Shown here piece by piece: positions 6,847 to 16,713 of a DNA stretch of 64,000 bases. Position 1 is the first letter of the stretch. Every line of letters begins with the position of its first letter. Source of the stretch: Tenacibaculum sp. 190524A02b (lineage in GTDB: Bacteria; Bacteroidota; Bacteroidia; Flavobacteriales; Flavobacteriaceae). The notes below the pieces were generated by a model. It did no database searches. It was not told the DNA's origin and saw nothing but the letters and a program-made list of their open reading frames with translations. The position numbers were made by a program, and so were the translations under genes. Location of the stretch: positions 3,910,001-3,974,000 of the forward strand of contig NZ_OZ038525.1 in assembly GCF_964036645.1 (NCBI RefSeq), given 5' to 3'.

Positions 6847-9594
6847 ATGGGAAAAAAAATACTATTAACCATTCTTTTTATGGTTTCTTTTGCTATAGTA
6901 AATGCTCAAATATCCATAACAGGTAACGTTTATGATGAATATTTAGAACCTTTTTCTAATGCAAAAATTAAAACACTAGATACTAATGTTACTTCTGGAA
7001 GTGACGGTAGTTTTTCTTTGAAGACAGAACAGGCTTTTCCTTTTACTATTCAAGTAACCGCATTTGGATATAAAACAGAAAGCCTAGAAATAACTTCAAA
7101 AGATCAAGAGATTAACATTGTATTAAAGGAAAATACTTCGTTAGACGAAGTTGTAATATCTGCTTCTAGATCGCCTGAAAGAGTAATTGAATCGCCAGTA
7201 ACTATTGAAAGAATGGGGATTTCTGATATTAAAAGAAACTCTTCAGCTTCTTTTTATGATGGATTAGTAAATTTAAAAGGAATCGAATCTCGTGAAGCTA
7301 ATTATGGTTTTAAATCGGTGAATTCAAGAGGGTTTTCTACATTTGACAATACACGTTTTGTTCAATTAGTTGATGGTGTAGAAACGTCAATACCAGCTTT
7401 AAATTTTTCAGCTGGAAATATAGTAGGTCTTTCTGAATTGGATGTTAGAGATATTGAAATTCTGCCAGGAGCTTCATCTGCATTATATGGTGCAAATGCT
7501 TTTAATGGTATTTTATTAATGAGAAGTAAAAATCCTTTTGATTATGATGGTATTAGTACTTACATAAAAGGCGGATATACATCTCAAGAGCAAGCAGGTA
7601 ATAATTCGTTTTACGATGTAGGTATTAGAATGGCTCATAGGTTTAGTAATAAATTAGCAGCAAAGGCTAATCTAACTTATTTTAGAGCAGAAGAATGGCA
7701 TGCAAATAGTTTAGCTAATACAACTGGACCTGGTGGTGAGATTATAACAGGAACACGAAGTAACCCTGGGTATGATGGGCTTAATGTGTATGGCGATGAT
7801 TTTGCTTTTTCTTTAAGGCAAATTGCTGAATTAGGTGGAGTACCACAAGTAATTGGGTTATTGCCAGATCCAGACCAAAGAATAACTAGAACTGGTTTTG
7901 AAGAAAAAGACATAGCTGATTACGGAGGAGAAAATGTTAAATTTGATGGAGCGTTACATTATAGACCTTGGGGAGATGAGGATTTGGAGATTGTTTTAAA
8001 TGCTAGAGTGTCAAGAGGAAATAATGTATATCAAGGTACTAATAGGTTTTCTCAAAAAAATTATTTTGTTCAACAATATAAATTAGAGTTCTTAGGAAAG
8101 AATTTCTTTTTAAGAGGTTATTATACAGGAAATGATTCAGGTAATAGTTACGATCTTCGATTTGCTGGTATTGCGATGAATGAGTTAATCAAACCTTCTA
8201 TACAATGGTTTGGAGAATATTTAAATAGATATATAGCTTCTGGTTTTAACCACGTTGCTGCTAGAGATTTTGCTGATGCTAATAGACCAGTTTCTGGATC
8301 TAATCAATATGAAAATTTACTTAATCAAGTAATTAATAAGCCTATTGATGAAGGTGGAGCAGCTTTAATAGATCAAACATCATTTTATCATGCTGACGCC
8401 AATTATAATTTTAGAGACATAATTAAATGGGGTGAGGTTCAAATAGGAGGTTCGTATAGAATTCATAATGTAAACTCTAACGGAACTTTATTTACAGATA
8501 AGTTTAGTAGAATTAGGTTTGATAATTATGGAGCTTATGCTCAATTACAAAAAAAGTTTTTAGAAGATAAATTAAAGTTTACAGGATCAATTCGCTATGA
8601 TAAATCTAAGAATTTTGAAGGTAACTTTTCTCCAAGGATTGCATTAAATTATTCTTTAGGAGAAGGTAATGACCATGTGTTAAGAGCTTCTTATCAAACA
8701 GGTTTTAGGAATCCTAGTATTACTGAACAGTATTTTGGGTTAAGAACAGGTGCTAATAGATTTATTTTAGGAACAGCTGATGAGAATTTAGATAGATTTT
8801 CTACAACTATAAATAATAATAATGGAAGTGTAACCACACTAACAGGACGAGATGCATTTAGTAATGCTTTTTTGAGTTCTTCTGTTATTAACGGAACTCC
8901 AATACAGGCAAATGTAGCTCCAATAAAACCAGAGAAAGTAGCTTCTTATGAAATAGGTTATAGGAGTATTATTGGTTTAACCGATAAAAACTTATTAGAA
9001 TTAGATATAAATGCGTATTACAATCAATATGATGATTTTGTAGCTTTTAAGAATGTTATAGTACCTAATTACGGTAAAATAGTAAATGGGTTGCCTAATT
9101 TAGAAGCGCAGAGTGCATTTGCAAATGGTGATTTAACAGAGTTCGTATTAAATACTAACTCTTTAGCAGAAGTTAGTTCATATGGTGTTGGTTTAGGGTT
9201 AAATACAAAAGTGTTAAAAACATTTAATATTGGTTTAAATTACACATTATCCAAAATGATTTTTGATGAAGAATCAGATCCAAATTTTAATCCTGGTTTT
9301 AATACTCCTGAGCATCAAGTGAAGTTAATGTTTGGTAATCCAAATTTGTTCAAAAATTTTGGATTTAATATTAGTGCTCGCTGGCAAAATGAGTTTTTAT
9401 GGCAGTCAAGTTTTATAAATAGTATGGTGGATCAAAGAACGGTATTAGATGCTCAAATAAATTATAGAGTACCAGTTATGAAATCAAGATTTAAATTAGG
9501 AGGAACTAATTTAACTCAGAATGAATACGTTGTTGCGCCAGGCTCAGGTAATATAGGTTCTTTGTATTATTTGTCTTGGACAATAAATGATTAA
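6847..9594 (+). CDS. TonB-dependent outer-membrane receptor (cassette A)
   Basis: 915 residues: signal peptide ending IVNAQ, a carboxypeptidase-regulatory-like beta-sandwich (about 22-108), a TonB box (LDEVVISASR), plug domain (ESPVTIERMG to EILPGASSALYGANAFNG) and a 22-strand-type barrel to the C-terminus. No SusD partner lies nearby, so this is not a standard polysaccharide locus; the substrate may be a metal chelate, cofactor or peptide. It shares most of its length with the receptor at 10559 (same plug motifs, same YQTGFRNPS/T motif, same C-terminal FKLGGTNL-type end). Preceded by a TonB-CTD exported protein, ended by a terminator. Confidence 0.93.
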   Translation: MGKKILLTILFMVSFAIVNAQISITGNVYDEYLEPFSNAKIKTLDTNVTSGSDGSFSLKTEQAFPFTIQVTAFGYKTESLEITSKDQEINIVLKENTSLDEVVISASRSPERVIESPVTIERMGISDIKRNSSASFYDGLVNLKGIESREANYGFKSVNSRGFSTFDNTRFVQLVDGVETSIPALNFSAGNIVGLSELDVRDIEILPGASSALYGANAFNGILLMRSKNPFDYDGISTYIKGGYTSQEQAGNNSFYDVGIRMAHRFSNKLAAKANLTYFRAEEWHANSLANTTGPGGEIITGTRSNPGYDGLNVYGDDFAFSLRQIAELGGVPQVIGLLPDPDQRITRTGFEEKDIADYGGENVKFDGALHYRPWGDEDLEIVLNARVSRGNNVYQGTNRFSQKNYFVQQYKLEFLGKNFFLRGYYTGNDSGNSYDLRFAGIAMNELIKPSIQWFGEYLNRYIASGFNHVAARDFADANRPVSGSNQYENLLNQVINKPIDEGGAALIDQTSFYHADANYNFRDIIKWGEVQIGGSYRIHNVNSNGTLFTDKFSRIRFDNYGAYAQLQKKFLEDKLKFTGSIRYDKSKNFEGNFSPRIALNYSLGEGNDHVLRASYQTGFRNPSITEQYFGLRTGANRFILGTADENLDRFSTTINNNNGSVTTLTGRDAFSNAFLSSSVINGTPIQANVAPIKPEKVASYEIGYRSIIGLTDKNLLELDINAYYNQYDDFVAFKNVIVPNYGKIVNGLPNLEAQSAFANGDLTEFVLNTNSLAEVSSYGVGLGLNTKVLKTFNIGLNYTLSKMIFDEESDPNFNPGFNTPEHQVKLMFGNPNLFKNFGFNISARWQNEFLWQSSFINSMVDQRTVLDAQINYRVPVMKSRFKLGGTNLTQNEYVVAPGSGNIGSLYYLSWTIND

Positions 9595-9622
9595 TAGTTA
9601 AGATGTTTAATATATAACAGAT

Positions 9623-9650
9623 AAAAAGTGGTTTTAACCACTTTTTTTTT
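9623..9650 (+). terminator. Rho-independent terminator after receptor A
   Basis: AAAAAGTGGTT pairs with AACCACTTTTT around a very small loop, followed by a run of nine Ts. It separates cassette A from cassette B. Confidence 0.8.
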
Positions 9651-9679
9651 GAAAAACATTTTTTTTGAAAAAAAAATCG

Positions 9680-9687
9680 TACATTTG
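9680..9687 (+). promoter_or_regulatory. -7 promoter element of cassette B (TACATTTG)
   Basis: Perfect TAnnTTTG followed by CGCG, 67 bases before the start of the third TonB-CTD gene and just after the cassette A terminator. Cassette B is thus an independent transcription unit. Confidence 0.75.
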
Positions 9688-9754
9688 CGCGCCAATTATA
9701 ACTATCAAACTACTATTTAACAAATAAAATTAATTATTAATTAATCCCCTTAGT

Positions 9755-10522
9755 ATGAATAAGATACTTTCGTTAATAGTAATAATGATTTTCTCAGTGT
9801 GTAACATAACAGCACAAGAAGTATGTGCAACACCTGAAGAAGACGCTTTGGATTTAAATAGTATAACTAAGTGTACTATTAAACCTTCAAAGAACGGAAA
9901 AGATAAGAAAACTAGACAGATTACAGTAAAGGTTTCTGCTAGTAGACGCTTCTTAAAAAAGAGAGCCGCAAAAAAACAAGCTGTTTCAGGAGTAGGTAGT
10001 TTAAGTACTTCTGGAGTTTCTTCTATAGCAACTTCTAGTGAAGTTAAGAGTGATATAAAAGAAGCTAAAGTAGCATCTTCTTCTAAAATAAACAAAAACA
10101 AAGATTTTAAAGACAACATAGCAAGCTTAAAAGCTAAGCTTTCTAAAGAAGAAGTTAGAAAGGCATCTAGATTTAGTACAGTAGATAAAATACCAGCTTT
10201 TTCTAAGTGTATCAGTGCTAAAAAAGATGAAAGAATAGATTGTTTTAATGAAGAAATGGTAAGTCATATTCAAAAACATTTCCGTTATCCTGGTGAAGCT
10301 GTTCGTGATCAGATAGAAGGAGAAGTATGGGTACGTTTTATTATTGATAAAAATGGATATGTAAGAAACATTAAAACTTTAGGTCCTGATAATGGTGAAA
10401 TTCTGAATGAAGAGGCTAGAAGAGTAGTAACTAAACTTCCACATTTTAAGCCCGCAAGAAAGGAAGGTAAGCCAGTGTCTGTTAAATATGGATTCCCCAT
10501 TAATTTCTCTCTCGAGGAATAA
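9755..10522 (+). CDS. Exported protein with TonB C-terminal-like domain (paralog 3)
   Basis: 255 residues: signal peptide ending ITAQ, N-module with EVCATPEED, SITKCTIKPSKNGKDKK and VKVSASRRFLKKR, a Ser/Lys-rich linker longer than in paralog 2, then the TonB-C-like domain (KHFRYPGEAVRDQIEGEVWV onward to KYGFPINFSL). Four cysteines are conserved with the other copies. Only 36 bases separate it from the receptor at 10559, so the two are co-transcribed from the promoter at 9680. Classical TonB features (ExbB/D-contacting membrane helix, proline-rich spacer) are absent, suggesting a soluble or differently anchored periplasmic protein. Confidence 0.8.
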   Translation: MNKILSLIVIMIFSVCNITAQEVCATPEEDALDLNSITKCTIKPSKNGKDKKTRQITVKVSASRRFLKKRAAKKQAVSGVGSLSTSGVSSIATSSEVKSDIKEAKVASSSKINKNKDFKDNIASLKAKLSKEEVRKASRFSTVDKIPAFSKCISAKKDERIDCFNEEMVSHIQKHFRYPGEAVRDQIEGEVWVRFIIDKNGYVRNIKTLGPDNGEILNEEARRVVTKLPHFKPARKEGKPVSVKYGFPINFSLEE

Positions 10523-10558
10523 AACCCCTATATATTATAATTTAAACTTTACAAAAAA

Positions 10559-13384
10559 ATGTTAAAAAGACAATTAGCAATGATTGTTTTTACGTTGTGT
10601 ATGCTTACTAGTTATGCGCAAGTAAAAATTAACGGATTAGTTTATGATGAGTATTTAGAGCCATTTTATGGTGCAAAAGTTACTCATGGTAAAAACTACA
10701 CTGCATCTAATACAGATGGAGAGTTTTCAATTGTTTTAACTAGTGATGTATTACCGCAAACAATTACGGTGTCAGCATTTGGTTATAAAACGGAAAAAGT
10801 AATAATTACTTCTTTAGAAAAAAAAGTAAATGTAATTCTTAAAGAAAATATTTTATTAGATCAGGTAATTATTTCTGCTTCGAGAATACCTGAACGTATT
10901 ATTGAATCGCCAGTAACTGTTGAGCGTTTTGGAATAAATGATATAAAGAGAAATACCTCTAATTCATTTTATGATGGATTAACTAATTTAAAAGGTATTC
11001 AGTCAAGAGAAGGTAGTTATGGTTTTAAGTCTGTTAACACTAGAGGTTTTTCTGACTTTAGTAATTCTAGATTTGTACAATTAGTAGATGGTATGGATAC
11101 TGCCGCTCCAGCTTTAAACTTTAGCCCAGGGAACTTAGGAGGGATTTCTGAATTAGACATCCATAGTGTGGAGATATTACCAGGAGCATCGTCAGCTTTA
11201 TATGGAGCAAATGCTTATAATGGTATTATGCTAATGAATACTAAAAGCCCATTTGATTTTACTGGTATTAGTGTGTTACTAAAGAGTGGTGTTACAAACC
11301 AAAATGCAGCAGGAACGAACCCGTTTTATGATGCTACTATACGTATGGCATATAAATTTAACGAGTATTTTGCTGCTAAGGCAAACTTGTCTTATTTTGA
11401 AGCTGAAGAATGGCACGCTAATGACTATAGAAATAGAGAGGTTGATACGAATGAAATTACTAATGGAGATATAAATTCTACACCTAATTATGATGGAGTA
11501 AATACTTATGGAGATGAAATTTTTAGTGATTTATCTTTCTTTAGTAACGCATTTCCTGCAGGAAGCTTAATTAGAAGAACAGGATATAGAGAAAGAGAAC
11601 TTTTAGAAAGTTATGAATCTAATAATTTAAAATTTTCTGGGTCGTTACATTTTAGGCCTTTTCAAGATGAGTCTTTAGAGATTATTTTAGCTACAAGATT
11701 AGCTATGGGAGATAATCTTTTCCAAGGTACAAGTAGGTACGCACAACGTAATTATTATATAGGTCAATCAAAGTTTGAAGTTAAAGGAGATAACTTCTAC
11801 GCGAGGGTTTATTATACAAGAAATGATGCTGGGAATAGTTATGATTTAACTACTACGGGTATTGCTTTAAATGAAGCATCAACGCCTTTTGGAGTATGGT
11901 TAAACAGTTACTTCAATGAATTAGTAAAAACAGGAAGCATTGGGAGTATAGTAGGTGCAAGAAGAGTTGCAGATGCGAATAGATTAACTCCAGGAACGGA
12001 AGCCTTCCAAAATGCTTTTAATACAATTACAAGTACTAAAATAACTGAAGGAGGATCTAAGATTTATGATAGAAGTTCGTACATACATGCTGATGGAAAT
12101 TACAATTTTGCTAGTTTAGTAAATGATTGGGCTGATATTCAAGTAGGAGGTTCTTTCAGACAATATAATCCAGATTCACAAGGAACTATTTTTAATGACG
12201 CTAATGAGTCTATTAAAATAAATGAATATGGTGTATATGGACAGATTCAAAAGAAGTTTTTAGATGAAAGACTTAAAATAACTACTTCTTTACGTTATGA
12301 TAAATCTCAAAACTTTGAAGGTAACTATTCACCAAGATTTGCTGTAAATTATGCTTTAGGAGAAGATAAGGGGCATATTTTAAGAGCATCTTATCAAACA
12401 GGTTTTAGAAACCCAACTATCCAGGAACAGTATTTATTTTTAAATGCAGGGGTTAAGACAAATGTTGGAGCTACTAAAGATAATTTAGATAGAATTCAGT
12501 ATAATAATGTAGATTTTATTCCTCTTTTAAATGACTTCTTTGCAAGTACAACTACTGGAGATGAAATTATAAATAATGCTTTGTTAACTAAATCAGTATA
12601 TGATTCACAAACTTATTTAAAGTCTGATTATACTGAAATAAAACCTGAAAGTGTAAAAACTTTTGAAACAGGTTATAGAAGTATACTTCGTTTAAATAAC
12701 AATACAAATTTAGATTTAGATATCAATGCTTTTTATAGCCAGCATAAAGATTTTGTTTTCTTCCAAGATGTTGTTGTACCTAATTATGGAACTGTTTATC
12801 CTAACGGTACTAAAAAATTGACAGATGCAGAGTTAGCTTTACCTGCAAATCAAGGGGCATTTGCAATTGATAATGTAGTAGTATTAGATCCAGTTGCAAA
12901 CATAGCATTTAATAATGGTCATGTTCGTGAATTCAACTTAATAACAAATGCAAAATCAGAAGTAGAATCATTTGGTTTTGGGATAGGTATGCATACTAAA
13001 TTATTTAGAAATTTTGATATTGGTGTAAACTATAATTTTATTGATTATAGGTACGAAGATTTAGATTTAGGTTTATTTGAACCTAACTTTAATACACCTA
13101 AGCATACAGCTAAAGTTCAATTTGGAAATGATAAATTGTTTAAAAACTTTGGATTTAACATTAATGCAAGATGGACAGATAAATATAGATGGGTGTCTCC
13201 TTATGTAAAAGGAGATATTGATGCAAGGACAGTGATTGATGCACAATTAAATTATCGTATACCTAGTTTTAAATCTGTGTTTAAAGTTGGAGGAACTAAT
13301 TTGTTTGGAGAAGAGTACATGGTTGCTCCTGGTGCAGGAAGAATAGGTCAGTTATATTATATCTCTTGGATTATTAATAACTAA
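10559..13384 (+). CDS. TonB-dependent outer-membrane receptor (cassette B)
   Basis: 941 residues with the same domain order as the receptor at 6847: signal peptide ending TSYAQ, carboxypeptidase-like domain beginning INGLVYDEYLEPFYGAK, TonB box variant LLDQVIISASR, plug with EILPGASSALYGANAYNG, and barrel ending in a strand with terminal ISWIINN. Differences cluster in extracellular-loop regions (for example around residues 290-350 and 630-700), as expected if the duplicated receptors bind different ligands. Co-transcribed with the TonB-CTD protein just upstream; a bidirectional terminator follows. Confidence 0.93.
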   Translation: MLKRQLAMIVFTLCMLTSYAQVKINGLVYDEYLEPFYGAKVTHGKNYTASNTDGEFSIVLTSDVLPQTITVSAFGYKTEKVIITSLEKKVNVILKENILLDQVIISASRIPERIIESPVTVERFGINDIKRNTSNSFYDGLTNLKGIQSREGSYGFKSVNTRGFSDFSNSRFVQLVDGMDTAAPALNFSPGNLGGISELDIHSVEILPGASSALYGANAYNGIMLMNTKSPFDFTGISVLLKSGVTNQNAAGTNPFYDATIRMAYKFNEYFAAKANLSYFEAEEWHANDYRNREVDTNEITNGDINSTPNYDGVNTYGDEIFSDLSFFSNAFPAGSLIRRTGYRERELLESYESNNLKFSGSLHFRPFQDESLEIILATRLAMGDNLFQGTSRYAQRNYYIGQSKFEVKGDNFYARVYYTRNDAGNSYDLTTTGIALNEASTPFGVWLNSYFNELVKTGSIGSIVGARRVADANRLTPGTEAFQNAFNTITSTKITEGGSKIYDRSSYIHADGNYNFASLVNDWADIQVGGSFRQYNPDSQGTIFNDANESIKINEYGVYGQIQKKFLDERLKITTSLRYDKSQNFEGNYSPRFAVNYALGEDKGHILRASYQTGFRNPTIQEQYLFLNAGVKTNVGATKDNLDRIQYNNVDFIPLLNDFFASTTTGDEIINNALLTKSVYDSQTYLKSDYTEIKPESVKTFETGYRSILRLNNNTNLDLDINAFYSQHKDFVFFQDVVVPNYGTVYPNGTKKLTDAELALPANQGAFAIDNVVVLDPVANIAFNNGHVREFNLITNAKSEVESFGFGIGMHTKLFRNFDIGVNYNFIDYRYEDLDLGLFEPNFNTPKHTAKVQFGNDKLFKNFGFNINARWTDKYRWVSPYVKGDIDARTVIDAQLNYRIPSFKSVFKVGGTNLFGEEYMVAPGAGRIGQLYYISWIINN

Positions 13385-13404
13385 GAAAAAATATTTTAAA
13401 AAGT

Positions 13405-13438
13405 AAACACCTAAATCTTATGATTTAGGTGTTTTTTT
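13405..13438. terminator. Bidirectional terminator
   Basis: A 13-bp perfect stem, AAACACCTAAATC (13405-13417) with GATTTAGGTGTTT (13422-13434) and a TTAT loop, then more Ts. Lies between the convergent receptor and methyltransferase genes. Confidence 0.88.
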
Positions 13439-13462
13439 ATGCTTATCTAAGTGTTGATATAA

Positions 13463-14347
13463 CTAAGATAATGTACAGCTTATTTTATCTAAAGAACAGC
13501 CATAATTAAACTCAAAATCAATATGAATTAAGTCTCCAGCTTTTACTTCTAATTCATTGGTGGTTTTTAAAACAGTAGGAGGCATTAAACTATCTGTTCC
13601 TGTAAAGTTAGCTCCTTCAGTTACTTCAACATAAGATTCAAGATATAGGGCATTTACTTTTCCTGTAAATAATACAGGTACAGAAAAACTTAATTTAACT
13701 CCTTGCTTTTTTTCTTTTAACAATTCAATTTCGTTAACTAAAAATTGTTGAGATAAAAACATTGGTTGATGCCTTGTAAACATAACTGGATAATGATGAA
13801 TATCTTCGTCTATTTCAGCTTCACATAGGCGTGCAAAGTTTACAATTCTATTAGGAAATAACTTCCCTTCAGGCTGAAGGAAATTACGCATGTGCTGAAA
13901 TATTTGGACTTGAAACTCATTGGCACAATAAATACTCATTAACTCTCCAATAATATGATCTACTTTTTCAGGTAAATCTACGGTCATAGCATCAGCAAAA
14001 ATAACTTCTACTTTATTAGCCCAAGGATATTGTGAAATTTCCTTTTTTATGAAGGGAATTAGGTCAGGATTATTTTCTATTAAATAAGCTTTTTTAACAT
14101 AAGGCATGTAAAGTTTAGTAAGAGGTAATGTTCCTACGCCAATTTCACAAACTACTGCATCTTTAAAGTTATTATTTAATTCAAAAGCTTTTTTAAAGGC
14201 GTTTACTCTTTGCTTATCGGTTTCCATTATTTTATAGTAAATTTCAGGAAAACCAAAATGTGATTCGTTAAAAGTTTGCGCTTCTAATAAACCATATTTT
14301 AAAAGTTCATAATTATCTATAATTGATTCAAACAGTTCTTTATTCAT
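13463..14347 (-). CDS. PRMT-like SAM-dependent methyltransferase
   Basis: 294 residues. Class I methyltransferase motif I is VCEIGVGT (66-73), with a following acidic residue Glu91 in LIENNP to hold the SAM ribose. The segment GELMSIYCANE (134-144) places two glutamates nine residues apart, the spacing of the double-E loop in protein arginine methyltransferases. A beta-rich C-terminal half (about 160-294) matches the PRMT barrel in position; the PRMT THW triad appears as TVL in PPTVLKTT. This suggests methylation of a guanidino or similar nitrogen, but no substrate is implied by the neighbours. Monocistronic, ending at a shared terminator. Confidence 0.7.
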   Translation of the reverse strand: MNKELFESIIDNYELLKYGLLEAQTFNESHFGFPEIYYKIMETDKQRVNAFKKAFELNNNFKDAVVCEIGVGTLPLTKLYMPYVKKAYLIENNPDLIPFIKKEISQYPWANKVEVIFADAMTVDLPEKVDHIIGELMSIYCANEFQVQIFQHMRNFLQPEGKLFPNRIVNFARLCEAEIDEDIHHYPVMFTRHQPMFLSQQFLVNEIELLKEKKQGVKLSFSVPVLFTGKVNALYLESYVEVTEGANFTGTDSLMPPTVLKTTNELEVKAGDLIHIDFEFNYGCSLDKISCTLS

Positions 14348-14531
14348 ATTATATCCTTAATAATAAATATTTTACTTTAATGGTGTAAAGAAATACATAT
14401 TTTTTTACTTCTCAATAGAATTAAGAAGTTTATTAGAACACTATAGTTACCGTTTAATAAGTTAAAAAATAGTTTTATTACTTGTTAAATATTATGATAT
14501 ACTACCCTAGTAAAGAAAAAATATTATTAAC

Positions 14532-15011
14532 TTATCTAGTTTTATCTATTAGAGAAATAATTAAAGCACCTACTTTATCATTGTTTTTTTCAAAAAGAAC
14601 ACCTATTCTAAGAGTTGAGTCTGAATTTCTATTATCATTTAAGTAAACCCATTCACCAAACTCAGTAGAAGCAACAAATTGTATACGTACTTTGTTAGTT
14701 AAGGCTCCTTTTTTTATAGGAACAGGAGTAGATTCAACAGAACTAGTTAAATCCCCCCAATAAGTATTTAAATCGTCAATAATCTTTTGTGTATCTGCTA
14801 ATGTGAAATCTTGATACTCGCTGAGTAAATCTTTGAGGTTAGTAGTGTTTTTGTCACGTAGAGAAGTGACAACTCTGTTGTGTTTTTCTTTTCTTTTCTG
14901 TTCTAATGATTGCTCATTCTTGTTACTTTTTAAAGTATTTTCTGAATACGTAAAGCTAATGAGAGGTAAAGTTGCTAATAAAAAAACGAAAAGGAGTGTG
15001 TTTTTTTTCAT
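14532..15011 (-). CDS. Secreted protein of unknown function
   Basis: 159 residues with a signal peptide (MKKNTLLFVFLLATLPLIS region) followed by a charged helical segment (SLEQKRKEKHNRVVTSLRDK) and a C-terminal part rich in alternating strands. No family recognised and no lipoprotein cysteine. It stands between the methyltransferase and the symporter, same strand, with 183 and 280 bases of AT-rich spacer, so it is probably transcribed alone. Confidence 0.6.
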   Translation of the reverse strand: MKKNTLLFVFLLATLPLISFTYSENTLKSNKNEQSLEQKRKEKHNRVVTSLRDKNTTNLKDLLSEYQDFTLADTQKIIDDLNTYWGDLTSSVESTPVPIKKGALTNKVRIQFVASTEFGEWVYLNDNRNSDSTLRIGVLFEKNNDKVGALIISLIDKTR

Positions 15012-15292
15012 AATTGTTTATGATTAAGTTGTTTACATATAAATATACTATATTTTATTTACGGTGTCAAATGATGACTTAAGCATTATACGACATTACA
15101 ATTGCAGAGAGATAATCGTATGGTATAATTCATTGTTGTTTTGTATTGGAACAGTTCATTCTTTTAATAATATATATAATATGAATAAAGTATACAGTCA
15201 TAAAAGATTAACTCAGAATGGAGAATCATATATGTTAACGATAAAATTTTTGTTGCGTTGAGCAAAGTATAGACTAGTGCGAGAAGTTTTAT

Positions 15293-16639
15293 TTATTCTT
15301 CTTTTAGTTTAGAGAAATACACTAAAGCAGCTTTTTTGACCTTAGGAGCTAAAATTAAGGTTGAAATTACAGTAGGTATAGCCATTAAGGCATAAGCACT
15401 ATCTATTAAATTAATTACAAATTCTAACTTTATTATAGATGCCAACACTATAGTAATTATATAAACATAGTTATAGTATCTCCCCATTTTATAATTAGAT
15501 AAATAATTTAAACAGCTATAACCATAAAAGGAATAAGTAAATAACGTTGAGAAAGCAAAAATTAAAACACAAACAGTTAGAATGATACTACCAATATTAG
15601 TAGGTAAAACAGCATCGAAAGCAGCCAGGGTCATAGATATTCCATTACCATTGAAACCTTTCCAGATACCAGAACTTAATATTGCTAAAGCAGTTAATGT
15701 ACAAACTAATAAAGTGTCAATAGCAGGGCCAAGCATCGCAACTAAACCTTCTCTAATAGGTTCTTTAGTTTTTGCCGTTCCGTGCATCATAGGCGCAGTT
15801 CCTAAACCCGCTTCATTTGAAAAAGCAGCTCTTTTAACACCAGTAATAATTAAAGTACCCAATGCACCACCTAAAATAGAATTACCTGAAAAAGCATCTG
15901 AAAAAATTAAACTGAATATATAAGGAACCTGTTCTATTTTTAAGGTTAGTATAGTTAATATAGTGATAAGATAAATAATAACCATAATCGGTACAAGTTT
16001 GCTCGCTACTTTACCAATACGTTTAATACCTCCAAAAATAACAGCACCAGTAATAAGTGCTATTGTTATACCAAGTAGTAACTTGGCTATAAAAATGTTA
16101 CTTTTATTTACTTGAAAAACATCAACTAAAGTTTGTGTTAATTGATTTGCTTGAAAAGCAGGTAGTGTACCAAATAACCCAGCAAAAGCAAAAAAGATAG
16201 CTAGAGGTTTCCATTTTAACCCTAAGCCTTCAGTAATAACATACATAGGGCCTCCTTTAACATTTCCATTTGTATCTTTACCTCTATACATTACAGACAA
16301 ACTACAGGTAAAAAATTTAGTAGCCATACCAACAAATGCACTAATCCACATCCAAAAAATAGCGCCTGGACCACCTGTAGCAATAGCAATAGCTACACCG
16401 CTTATATTTCCCATTCCTACAGTAGCAGCAATGGCAGAAGATAAGGCTTCGTAATGAGTTAAATCACCAGGAGAGTCGTGTTTGTCATACTTTCCTCTTA
16501 GGATAGCTATGGCATGTCCAATATATCTAAAAGGTACTAATCCAGAATAGATGAATAAATAAAGACCACCTCCAATTAATAAAATTAATAAAGGGATACC
16601 CCAAATCCAAGAAGAGAAACTAGCTATTAAATCTTGCAT
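15293..16639 (-). CDS. Sodium:alanine (AGCS family) symporter
   Basis: 448 residues with about eleven membrane segments. Family signatures include DSPGDLTHYEALSSAIAATV and GMGNISGVAIAIATGGPGAIFWMW in the N-terminal half and the AAFSNEAGLGTAPMMH region in the middle. AGCS carriers import alanine or glycine with Na+, fitting a marine habitat. It lies downstream of an aminopeptidase gene on the same strand, but a terminator hairpin separates them, so it has its own promoter. The pairing suggests uptake of amino acids released by peptide breakdown. Confidence 0.92.
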   Translation of the reverse strand: MQDLIASFSSWIWGIPLLILLIGGGLYLFIYSGLVPFRYIGHAIAILRGKYDKHDSPGDLTHYEALSSAIAATVGMGNISGVAIAIATGGPGAIFWMWISAFVGMATKFFTCSLSVMYRGKDTNGNVKGGPMYVITEGLGLKWKPLAIFFAFAGLFGTLPAFQANQLTQTLVDVFQVNKSNIFIAKLLLGITIALITGAVIFGGIKRIGKVASKLVPIMVIIYLITILTILTLKIEQVPYIFSLIFSDAFSGNSILGGALGTLIITGVKRAAFSNEAGLGTAPMMHGTAKTKEPIREGLVAMLGPAIDTLLVCTLTALAILSSGIWKGFNGNGISMTLAAFDAVLPTNIGSIILTVCVLIFAFSTLFTYSFYGYSCLNYLSNYKMGRYYNYVYIITIVLASIIKLEFVINLIDSAYALMAIPTVISTLILAPKVKKAALVYFSKLKEE

Positions 16640-16673
16640 AAGTCAAATAATATTTCACTAATGTATTATAAAA

Positions 16674-16706
16674 AAAGAACGATAGCTAATTTAACAATCG
16701 TTCTTT
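16674..16706 (-). terminator. Rho-independent terminator after pepP
   Basis: Reading the reverse strand, AAAGAACGAT pairs perfectly with ATCGTTCTTT around a 13-base loop and continues into Ts. It sits 8 bases past the pepP stop. Confidence 0.8.
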
Positions 16707-16713
16707 ATAGTTC

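Noticed and set aside
6847..13384. SusC/SusD polysaccharide utilisation locus
   Set aside because: No SusD, glycoside hydrolase or sulfatase gene next to the receptors.
15064..15261. 65-codon forward frame between a secreted-protein gene and the symporter
   Set aside because: GTG start, no ribosome site, unusual composition and no recognisable motif; likely chance.
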